Below are positions 6,384-12,839 of a stretch of 12,839 nucleotides of DNA, piece after piece. Every line of letters begins with the position of its first letter. Positions within the stretch are counted from its first letter, which is position 1. The stretch is from an uncultured Clostridia bacterium (GTDB lineage Bacteria; Bacillota; Clostridia; Acetivibrionales; CALMWN01). The stretch covers positions 1 to 12,839 of the forward strand of contig CALMWN010000021.1 of the NCBI GenBank assembly GCA_937873555.1, given 5' to 3'. The notes beneath the pieces are model-generated. The model did not search any database. It was not told the origin of the DNA and worked only from the letters and a program-made list of their open reading frames with translations. A program made the translations under genes and the position numbers.

Positions 6384-7565
6384 TTAAAACAAGAGTTCGA
6401 AGGGTTTTATATGCATCCTGTACCATGGATCCATTGAAAACCAGTTTCCGGAATGAAGGAGCCATCCGGACATAGTCTTTTCATCAAACCACTTCATAGG
6501 GATTCTTGGGCAATATGGGCATACTTTCACGCTATCCCATATTTCCTCATAGTGAACCAGCTTAAAAGGGCCCCAGGGATGTTCAGACTCAAGCACTGTC
6601 AATTCACTTCCAGCCTCTACATGAAAATCCTTATGTAAACCCCATGTAAGAAGAAGATACCTTCCAATACTTGGGAAATATACCATTTCAGGCACTCCAA
6701 GATGTCTTTCTATGATCAGGACAGGTTTTGATTCCTCAAGTTTATTTGTCCACTGCACACTGCCATCATCCTGCAATACAGCAAATTCCCATGCCTTTTC
6801 ATCTATTATCCCACCCTTGGGTACTCTTCCAAGGCGCATCTCGTTTCCATTGTCCCACTGGTCCCCTGATACTGCATAAACATAATCATCAAGGGCTCCT
6901 GAATTATCCTGTCCAAATTGTATAAATGAGGGGCCTCCAAAGAGGTTACCCGGGAACATTGGCTTCCATCCATTGTAGGACTCTCGATCTTCCGGAGAAT
7001 TAACCCATTTCCACTCTTTCCGGCTGTAGTACTTTGCTTCAAACTCAGGCCACCATGACTGGATATCAGGAGACCAGGTTAAACCGTAATCATCTGAACG
7101 CAGGATTGTGGCATCTGAGCCATGCTGTGATTTCTCACCAAACCTTGGGGGCTTAGAACCTAGAAGGTTTTGTACGGCAAGATACAGCGAACCATTTACG
7201 CTTACAAGTCCTGTAGGCTTTGGCCCTCTTCCCCCAGGCCCTGTTAATCCAGGCATACTGTTGACGCGCTTTATTGCAAAACACTTCCCCGTGCCAGATA
7301 TCTTTTCAATATCCAATCCACCCATGTGAGGATATATACCCGGCATTTCAATGGCTTCCTGCCATGTTAGAGGAGTTGGTTTTCCATCTACAAAAGCCCA
7401 GTTGGGGTCGCCAGCAGATGTATATATTTCTCCATCATCTCCCCAGGCAAGAGGATATGTATCGCCGTGTATCTCATTAACTGGATATGGGACCCTCTCA
7501 CCTGTCCATCTCAAACCTTTGATCTTATCACTCTTGGGAATCTCTGTCGGATGTTTGTAAATCAT
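6384..7565 (-). CDS. Asp-box beta-propeller protein, putative glycosidase-like (paralogue 2)
   Basis: A 393-residue close paralogue of the gene just downstream. Both start M(I)YKHP and share GDTYP (34-38), TGPGGxGPKPTG (108-119), QHGSDATI (147-154), an Asp-box SDDYGLTW (157-164), GWKPMFPG and LFGGP near 199-212, DQWDNG (235-240) and CPYCPR (349-354). These mark a recent tandem duplication with divergence, perhaps for two linkages or anomers of one glycan. No export signal is seen, so it should act in the cytoplasm. The fold call rests on the Asp-box and repeated beta-strand blades; the reaction is unknown. The ribosome site is AAGGGGTG just before the ATG. The 141-base gap before it may hold a promoter, but I found no clear one. 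Confidence 0.72.
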   Translation of the reverse strand: MIYKHPTEIPKSDKIKGLRWTGERVPYPVNEIHGDTYPLAWGDDGEIYTSAGDPNWAFVDGKPTPLTWQEAIEMPGIYPHMGGLDIEKISGTGKCFAIKRVNSMPGLTGPGGRGPKPTGLVSVNGSLYLAVQNLLGSKPPRFGEKSQHGSDATILRSDDYGLTWSPDIQSWWPEFEAKYYSRKEWKWVNSPEDRESYNGWKPMFPGNLFGGPSFIQFGQDNSGALDDYVYAVSGDQWDNGNEMRLGRVPKGGIIDEKAWEFAVLQDDGSVQWTNKLEESKPVLIIERHLGVPEMVYFPSIGRYLLLTWGLHKDFHVEAGSELTVLESEHPWGPFKLVHYEEIWDSVKVCPYCPRIPMKWFDEKTMSGWLLHSGNWFSMDPWYRMHIKPFELLF

Positions 7566-7706
7566 ATTTGCACCCCTTATCTTTTGACCATTGTATTCGT
7601 CAATACCAAAATTTCATATTTCTGCGATTGATTTATTTCCCATGCTGATCCTAACTTCTACAAAATTATTCTCACACTATGAAAATTTATTATCCAATAA
7701 TCAGTA

Positions 7707-10595
7707 TTATCTCTGATTGCCAGGATATTCACTGAATGGACGGATTCTGACAGGAACTGTCAGCTTTCTCTGGATTTCTTTGCCTGTCTTTGTCATCACC
7801 TTTAAAGTCGCTTCAAAGAAGTGTTCCTCAGTCGCCCCTACATCCTTTGTATATAGATTGATTTCATTACCTGGCTGGCTAGGCTGGTGGAATCTGTATT
7901 CTTCTGACCAGCTGTCATTAAAAAGGTATGTATTAGGCCTTTTTAATGAAAAAGCTGCAACAGTTCTGTTCAGCCTTTCCAGTGCACCAAGCTTGATGCT
8001 AGCAGATTTTCCAGAGAAGTTTATCTTTTCCAGAAGCGACATATAACCCGGCTGTCGGCCTTGCACTTCCCATTGGTCAGGTAATTTCAGATCTACAGAT
8101 ACAGAATTCCAATCCTCTTCACTTCCATTGCCTACAATAAATCTCAACGCAAGGGGCACATTTCGCTTGTTCCAGGTCCATGGATCTGCAAAATATGCTG
8201 CTCCATAGCGCTTGAAAATCACTCCGTCCAGATTCCCAAATGCTGCAATCTCAGTTTTAACAATAGTCTTTCTATCCAAGCCCTCATTCTTTAGTTTTAA
8301 ATATGAGTGATTATGCATTCCCACTTCTTCTTCCGGACCTACTTTATATGACTGCCAGGATACTAGATCGCTAGCCCCTGTGCTAACCTGTCTGAATCCA
8401 ATATTTATCGTCCAGGTTTTATTGCTGTTATTTTTGACTCTTGCTTCAGCAGTTTCTCCATCCTCGTTCCAGTGTATATCAAAATTATGATGTACACCCT
8501 TGAAGCCTTTCCATGAAAGCTTAGAAAGGAGACCTCTGGGTGATAATGTCAATACTTTATCAATAGCATCTACCTTAATCCCAAGCCATTGCTGCATGTA
8601 TTGCCATACCCAAGCACCCTGCCCCTGACTGCATCTGGTAGTAACACGTTTTTCATTGTAGCTGTATGGCCACCAGAAAAGGCTTCCTGTCACATCATCT
8701 ATTCCAAGCTTCTTAAGTATATTAAAAGCTTCTTTCATTTCATGCAAAGTGGTGCTTCCTCCTACTCTGGAAACAAGGGCTGTTCCATCAACTGCTATCG
8801 CTTCTGCTGGGTTCCAGAGCAGGGTATCGAATTCAGGATCATAATGCGGGCAAAAGATTGAGCGGGCGAAGCGGTGGTAGTTAATCCATGGCTCATAATC
8901 AAAGCCGGATATTCCGTATATGGGGGCCAACATGCTTGAAGTGTCTTCTCCATCATAATATGGTATTTCCTCAGGTATATATAGATTCCCTGGGTCTTCC
9001 CCAAGATTTGTTCCACCTGATATCTGCTTACCGAAAGGCCCATCAATGACCATAGACCTATGTATTGATGGGCCTATATCATTTGCAGTTTCTTGATACA
9101 AATTTGCTTCATCCATGCATCCTAGCTTTCTCAGTATATATGCCATAGAATCAAATGCATACCATACTTTTACATTAGTACCATAGTCGTAGCGTCTTCC
9201 AACCTCTCCGTCACTTGAATATATAGAGGGGAACAAGGTTTCGCCGGAGGCTTTCATGGACAGGACTTCGTCCATTATATCTTTCAGAGCAGACAAAACT
9301 TCTATATTGCTTTTAAAGAAGTCCATATCTCCAGTAATTTCAAGCCATTTACGTGCAATGATTACCGGTGCCACCAATATCGCCATGGAATGCTCAGGTG
9401 CTCCATTGCCAAGTGGAACACGGCTACGGTTCATAAAAAAAAGCATGACCTGTTTTGTAAGCTCAGGACAAATGTTTACTATACTCACAGCTGTTGGTTC
9501 TACATCAATTCCCCATATTGTGCCGAACCGGTGTGCAGGTGCCCCCTGCAAGTGTGAAAGAAGGTTTCCTTTGGAATCAGTCTGCAGACAGTTGAAGTTG
9601 TCAAACTGGCTTCGAATATGTATATCCAGGGACGCCCGGGCCTCTGTTTCAGCATTTACAGCTCCAACCTGCAGTCGTCCAAGTCTGGAGCGCCAGAAAG
9701 CTGATGTAAGGTTCAACCAGTCAAGTACACTACGAAGGTGGAATCCATAAATTACAGACATGATATCGCTGTATTTCTCACCTATAGCTATATGGGTCTC
9801 AAATATGGTTTCTTCTCCTGGGCATATACTAAACTCACGTTCTGATTCCAACCAGCCATTCCTTTTAATCCACTTTCCTTTATGTAGATGAATACCTACT
9901 GATCCGTATGGTCTTGAAAGTATAAGGGTTTCCTGTCGCAAGTCAATTGAGGGAAACTTGAACTCCCGGATTTCTGGATTCACATCTTCATAGTGTCCTA
10001 TAAGAAGATCACTTGCTTTCAGGATAATCTTACCCTTTACAGGTTCACTGCCTTTATTGTATATGCGCAAGGCATAGATGGCACCTGAAGGACCCGGAAA
10101 GGGCGCAGGTGCAAGAGGAGCACTTTTCGCATCTGCTGCTACGGGTGCAAGGCTTATAATTGAGATATCAAGTTCATTCTCAGTTGTTCTTGTCATAGGC
10201 AGGTAGTGGTCGGCATATACTGTTTCGTTATCCCTTTCGTCACCTGATAGGTCTATTGTCTTACTGCCTGAATCAATGGATATGCTATATGCAAGATTGC
10301 CTATGTACATAGCCATATCGGTATGGTAATACATACCTGGCCTTAATCCCAACTCCCTTTCACAAGTAGGTGCAGGATAAACCTGGGTAGGAGTGGAAAT
10401 GAACCTGAAAGTACCGTTTGCGGCCTGAGCTATAAGAACCCTGGCATTGGACTGTGTAAACAATGCTTCCGTATTAAGCGATAAGCCTGGTTTATTCCTA
10501 TCAAATATAGTATCTTTTGTGTGACCTTTGAAGAATTCAGATTTTGGAGCATCGAATAGCTCATCCCAATTTTTAAATACAGGCTGCTTAACCAT
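7707..10595 (-). CDS. Large (alpha/alpha)6-barrel glycoside hydrolase-like protein
   Basis: A 962-residue protein with the layout of a six-hairpin glycosidase. Residues about 1-280 are a beta-sandwich, about 290-680 an (alpha/alpha)6 barrel, and about 690-962 beta-rich C-terminal domains. Likely active-site motifs are GTIWGIDVEPT (358-368), the YDYGTNVKVWYAFDS stretch (469-483), YYDGEDTSSMLAPIYG (546-561) and GSLFWWPYSYN (637-647). The last three recur in the partial gene upstream. The acidic DGED and WGIDVEP residues are candidates for general acid and base. I cannot assign a GH family. It lacks a signal peptide, so the substrate must be imported or made inside the cell. It starts 13 bases after the preceding stop, with AAAGGGGTG as ribosome site, so it is co-translated with that propeller gene. 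Confidence 0.78.
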   Translation of the reverse strand: MVKQPVFKNWDELFDAPKSEFFKGHTKDTIFDRNKPGLSLNTEALFTQSNARVLIAQAANGTFRFISTPTQVYPAPTCERELGLRPGMYYHTDMAMYIGNLAYSISIDSGSKTIDLSGDERDNETVYADHYLPMTRTTENELDISIISLAPVAADAKSAPLAPAPFPGPSGAIYALRIYNKGSEPVKGKIILKASDLLIGHYEDVNPEIREFKFPSIDLRQETLILSRPYGSVGIHLHKGKWIKRNGWLESEREFSICPGEETIFETHIAIGEKYSDIMSVIYGFHLRSVLDWLNLTSAFWRSRLGRLQVGAVNAETEARASLDIHIRSQFDNFNCLQTDSKGNLLSHLQGAPAHRFGTIWGIDVEPTAVSIVNICPELTKQVMLFFMNRSRVPLGNGAPEHSMAILVAPVIIARKWLEITGDMDFFKSNIEVLSALKDIMDEVLSMKASGETLFPSIYSSDGEVGRRYDYGTNVKVWYAFDSMAYILRKLGCMDEANLYQETANDIGPSIHRSMVIDGPFGKQISGGTNLGEDPGNLYIPEEIPYYDGEDTSSMLAPIYGISGFDYEPWINYHRFARSIFCPHYDPEFDTLLWNPAEAIAVDGTALVSRVGGSTTLHEMKEAFNILKKLGIDDVTGSLFWWPYSYNEKRVTTRCSQGQGAWVWQYMQQWLGIKVDAIDKVLTLSPRGLLSKLSWKGFKGVHHNFDIHWNEDGETAEARVKNNSNKTWTINIGFRQVSTGASDLVSWQSYKVGPEEEVGMHNHSYLKLKNEGLDRKTIVKTEIAAFGNLDGVIFKRYGAAYFADPWTWNKRNVPLALRFIVGNGSEEDWNSVSVDLKLPDQWEVQGRQPGYMSLLEKINFSGKSASIKLGALERLNRTVAAFSLKRPNTYLFNDSWSEEYRFHQPSQPGNEINLYTKDVGATEEHFFEATLKVMTKTGKEIQRKLTVPVRIRPFSEYPGNQR

Positions 10596-10601
10596 TTAGG
10601 A

Positions 10602-10610
10602 CACCCCTTT
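10602..10610 (-). promoter_or_regulatory. Ribosome site overlapping the upstream gene's stop
   Basis: AAAGGGGTG lies 6 bases before the ATG of the 962-residue gene, and its first bases lie in the stop codon of the propeller gene before it. This packing indicates one transcript and coupled translation of the two proteins. Confidence 0.65.
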
Positions 10611-11715
10611 ACTCATCATCTTTCAATGTAACAGTCAATTTTTGCACAGTAAAATTATAATCATCGTAGGTTCCGGAGGATACCATATACATAGTCTTTC
10701 CGTCCTCACTCATCCACTTTGGTGGAAAGTTTGGCTGGTAATCGCCATATGTACCCCAGTCATCATCCTGATAAAAGAGTGACCATGGGCCCCATGGCTC
10801 GGAAGCTTCATAGAGGGTCAGCTGACTTCTGTATGCAGTCTCTGGCCATTTTTCCTGATGGTATGGGCGGGGATTCAGATGGTCGTCAATAAAACCATAA
10901 TTTCCCATTATGTACCTATTAATGCCTTTGTTATAAGAAACATGATTTTCCCCTGTCATGCGATTATAGTGAAATACAGGAACTGCAAGGCAGTCATCCT
11001 TATTCCACTGGGGTTCATTACTGCTATTCAGCCCTGTGTAAAATTCCCATTGATTCCTTACCAGTATATTATCTTTATGCACCCTTCCTAGAAGTATATA
11101 ATCTCCATTTTCCCAATAACTCTTTCCGTCATCCGCTGATGGGAAATGTGCATAAACATATTCATCTCTTGAGCCCTCATAACCTCTGCCAAACTGAATG
11201 AAGTGGCATGAAGCAAGCCTACCTGAAAAGAAGTCCACCGGAGTTGCTTCCCTGTTCCATGTCTTGCCGTAATCAGTTGTAGTAATTATCCAGCCATTAA
11301 TATTAGTCTGCCTGTTAAACTCCGGATCGGATCCATAATTTTGTGTCTCTACTGCGAAATACAAAATTCCGTCAATATCTAGAAGCCCCGCCGGCTTTAT
11401 TCCCATTGTGTGGTGTACACGTGGATCTGTACAGTAAATGGCTGGGTCCATTGGCAGATTATCAACAAGATCCACTATCCAGTCAATCTGGTGGCATTTC
11501 CGCTCAGGATCCGGCCCACCCGATATCCTCCAGAAGTTCATGGGGCTTTTCCTGTTATCTCCGGCACCACCATACAAATTATCATCTGCCCCCCATGTTA
11601 TTGGCCACATGTCTCCTGAAGCCTGATGATACCGGCGTATATCAAACTCAACTCCTATGATAAACGAACTTTTTTCCTGTGGCGGAACAGCTTTCCCAAA
11701 CTTAGGGTAATCCAT
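10609..11715 (-). CDS. Asp-box beta-propeller protein, putative glycosidase-like (divergent paralogue 3)
   Basis: A 368-residue protein related to, but clearly more distant from, the two propellers downstream. Shared landmarks are SGDMWPITWGADDNLYGGAGD near residues 33-53, GIKPAGLLDIDGILYFAV near 105-122, an Asp-box TTDYGKTW (146-153), CHFIQFG near 170-176, WGPWSLFY near 308-315 and a PPKWM segment near the end. The CPYCPR motif of the other two is replaced by YGDYQPNFPP. A longer frame starts at a GTG (11722-11724), but AAGGAG overlaps that codon and is ideally placed for the ATG at 11713-11715, giving the N-terminus MDYPKFGKAVPP. No signal peptide is seen. It lies directly ahead of the large barrel protein and is probably its partner in the same pathway. 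Confidence 0.72.
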   Translation of the reverse strand: MDYPKFGKAVPPQEKSSFIIGVEFDIRRYHQASGDMWPITWGADDNLYGGAGDNRKSPMNFWRISGGPDPERKCHQIDWIVDLVDNLPMDPAIYCTDPRVHHTMGIKPAGLLDIDGILYFAVETQNYGSDPEFNRQTNINGWIITTTDYGKTWNREATPVDFFSGRLASCHFIQFGRGYEGSRDEYVYAHFPSADDGKSYWENGDYILLGRVHKDNILVRNQWEFYTGLNSSNEPQWNKDDCLAVPVFHYNRMTGENHVSYNKGINRYIMGNYGFIDDHLNPRPYHQEKWPETAYRSQLTLYEASEPWGPWSLFYQDDDWGTYGDYQPNFPPKWMSEDGKTMYMVSSGTYDDYNFTVQKLTVTLKDDE

Positions 11716-11723
11716 TTTTTTCA

Positions 11724-11729
11724 CTCCTT
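11724..11729 (-). promoter_or_regulatory. Ribosome binding site that moves the propeller start to 11715
   Basis: AAGGAG with an 8-base spacer to the ATG at 11713-11715. The in-frame GTG at 11722-11724 overlaps the site itself and so cannot be the start it serves. Confidence 0.75.
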
Positions 11730-11771
11730 CTAAATGGTTTTATATATAGGCCATATTGATAACATAATAAC

Positions 11772-11824
11772 TAGTGCTTTTTAACACAACAAATTTCTAG
11801 TTTTCAAGTGTTAAAAATGCACTA
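11772..11824. repeat. Long inverted repeat in the 150-base gap, candidate operator or RNA hairpin
   Basis: The left arm TAGTGCTTTTTAACAC (11772-11787) and the right arm GTGTTAAAAATGCACTA (11808-11824) are complementary apart from one extra base, with a 20-base AT-rich spacer. It lies between the partial barrel gene and the third propeller gene. A possible minus-strand promoter (TTGTTG, 17 bases, TATTAT) overlaps the arm nearer the propeller gene. It could be a pair of repressor sites, or in RNA a 16-bp stem separating the two genes. No T run follows on the minus strand, so it is not a classical terminator. Confidence 0.6.
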
Positions 11825-11874
11825 CCTTGATTTTATGCCTCTACAGGATTAGAATTTCTTTCTGTTAAAAGGCA

Positions 11875-12839
11875 TTAGAGAATAACCCGCACTTTCTTTG
11901 ATTCTCGAGGTAAAAGGGTGTCCAATAGCCTTACTGTAGGTTTATTAAGGAATTCTCCCATTTCATATGGGCATTTTATCTCAGTATCATTTACAAATAT
12001 ACCTTTGAGATCGCAACTGTCAACAAGTGGAATTTCCAGTTCCATCCTAATACTATAGTCATTCTTATTTTCTACTACAGCAAACACTTCATTTTGGGCT
12101 CTCCTAAACCCTGCACTGAAGATACTTGAGCCCAACCTGAAGTCATCCCATGAGAAATCGCTTGAGGGGCTAAATGGCCTAAAGCTTAGTACCTTTGCAG
12201 CACCATCATATTTCAAGCCCAATATCTCAGATATAAACAAGCCTGCAAAAACACCTGAAGCCCAGCCACATTTACCTACAATATGGTTTCTGATCACACT
12301 TCCATACTTGCCATTACCCGGGTAAGGCCACCACCACAAGGAGCCGTCACTATCAGTTAATCTTCTGATTTCAGTCATATACCCCTCTTCACCGTTCATA
12401 CTCTTTAAATCTACGACATTGGCAAAACCGGTGATATATCCTGGAAAAGTTCCGTCTGTTCTTAAATTCGTATGCCATCTGAGCCCCTTGGTTTCAGGTA
12501 CGAAGAAATGATTGAATTTTGAAACAGCAAATTTTGTGTAGTTTTTGTAAATTTCATTATCATATTTTAAGTATCCGTATAAAGGCATAAGTGTGGTATC
12601 ACTTTCCTCACCATCATGACCCATACATGGTACTGAATTATCCTCATTAACACCCTCGATGTATTGCCTGCCATATGGTCCATTGATTATGCAATACTTC
12701 TCCATATCCTGCTTTACTTTATCTGATATACTGTTGTAATCATCTGCTGCGGCATTTTCACCGTATACCTCTTTCAATATTCTTCCAAATGATTTGAAGG
12801 AATACCACGCAACGACGTTGGAGCCTGCATGGTAATCTC
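11875..12839 (-). CDS. (alpha/alpha)6-barrel glycoside hydrolase-like protein (partial, N-terminus off right edge)
   Basis: The C-terminal 320 or so residues of a paralogue of the 962-residue barrel protein. A TTG at 12775-12777 has been taken as a possible start, but the frame continues upstream with family sequence (DYHAGSNVVAWYSFKSFGRI) to the window edge, so the true start is outside. Matching blocks are GSNVVAWYSF against GTNVKVWYAF, INGPYGRQ against IDGPFGKQ, HDGEESDTTLMPLYG against YDGEDTSSMLAPIYG, and GSLWWWPY against GSLFWWPY. The stop comes soon after a single beta-rich tail, so it lacks most of the C-terminal domains of the larger copy. The conserved DGE and barrel core suggest an active enzyme on a related sugar. 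The gap of about 150 bases to the next gene contains the inverted repeat. Confidence 0.78.
   Translation of the reverse strand, partial: DYHAGSNVVAWYSFKSFGRILKEVYGENAAADDYNSISDKVKQDMEKYCIINGPYGRQYIEGVNEDNSVPCMGHDGEESDTTLMPLYGYLKYDNEIYKNYTKFAVSKFNHFFVPETKGLRWHTNLRTDGTFPGYITGFANVVDLKSMNGEEGYMTEIRRLTDSDGSLWWWPYPGNGKYGSVIRNHIVGKCGWASGVFAGLFISEILGLKYDGAAKVLSFRPFSPSSDFSWDDFRLGSSIFSAGFRRAQNEVFAVVENKNDYSIRMELEIPLVDSCDLKGIFVNDTEIKCPYEMGEFLNKPTVRLLDTLLPRESKKVRVIL

Noticed and set aside
7566..7706. TTGACG followed 17 bases later by ATAAGG as a promoter for the 6384-7565 gene
   Set aside because: The -10 match is poor and it overlaps the ribosome site, leaving no room for a leader; the gap may simply be intercistronic.
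1..12839. CRISPR array, tRNA or rRNA genes, prophage modules
   Set aside because: No regularly spaced repeats, cloverleaf-like segments or phage structural genes were seen on reading both strands.

Overview
The window looks like a stretch of a Gram-positive, Clostridia-type genome of moderate-to-low GC. This is judged from strong AGGAGG-type ribosome sites, AT-rich gaps, an IS3-family element and the general protein style; I cannot place it to species. It falls into two unrelated gene blocks, both transcribed right to left, meeting at an insertion sequence that reads the opposite way.

Left block (1-3572). A family-A DNA polymerase begins at 986 and runs off the left edge. It has an intact 3'-5' exonuclease domain at its N-terminus and no 5'-nuclease domain in front of it. 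Upstream of it lies a likely operon: a cytoplasmic YncE/YVTN-type beta-propeller (1054-1965), an ABC-2 type permease (1991-2824) and its ABC ATPase (2824-3572). The ATPase is cut off by the IS and has lost its Walker A region, so the transporter is probably dead.

Insertion sequence (3573-5029). This is an IS3-family element of 1457 bp with 28-bp terminal inverted repeats (20 of 28 positions match), orfA, orfB with a DDE core, and an A7 slippery site that joins them by -1 frameshifting. It has an unusually long non-coding right tail with a strong stem-loop. There is no target-site duplication, and the missing start of the ATPase is not found on the far side. This points to a deletion or rearrangement at the IS, not a simple insertion.

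Right block (5103-12839). Five genes on the minus strand, without signal peptides where the N-terminus is visible, form a probable intracellular carbohydrate-processing locus: a partial (alpha/alpha)6-barrel glycosidase-like protein (11875 to the right edge), an Asp-box beta-propeller (10609-11715), a complete 962-residue (alpha/alpha)6-barrel protein (7707-10595), and two closely related Asp-box beta-propellers (6384-7565 and 5103-6335). The two barrel proteins are paralogues, as are the three propellers, so the locus is built from repeated copies of two fold types. The last two propellers share a CPYCPR motif that the third lacks. A long inverted repeat at 11772-11824 in the gap before the second gene is a candidate operator or RNA hairpin. 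I know no characterised pathway with this composition, and it is the best candidate in the window for something undescribed.
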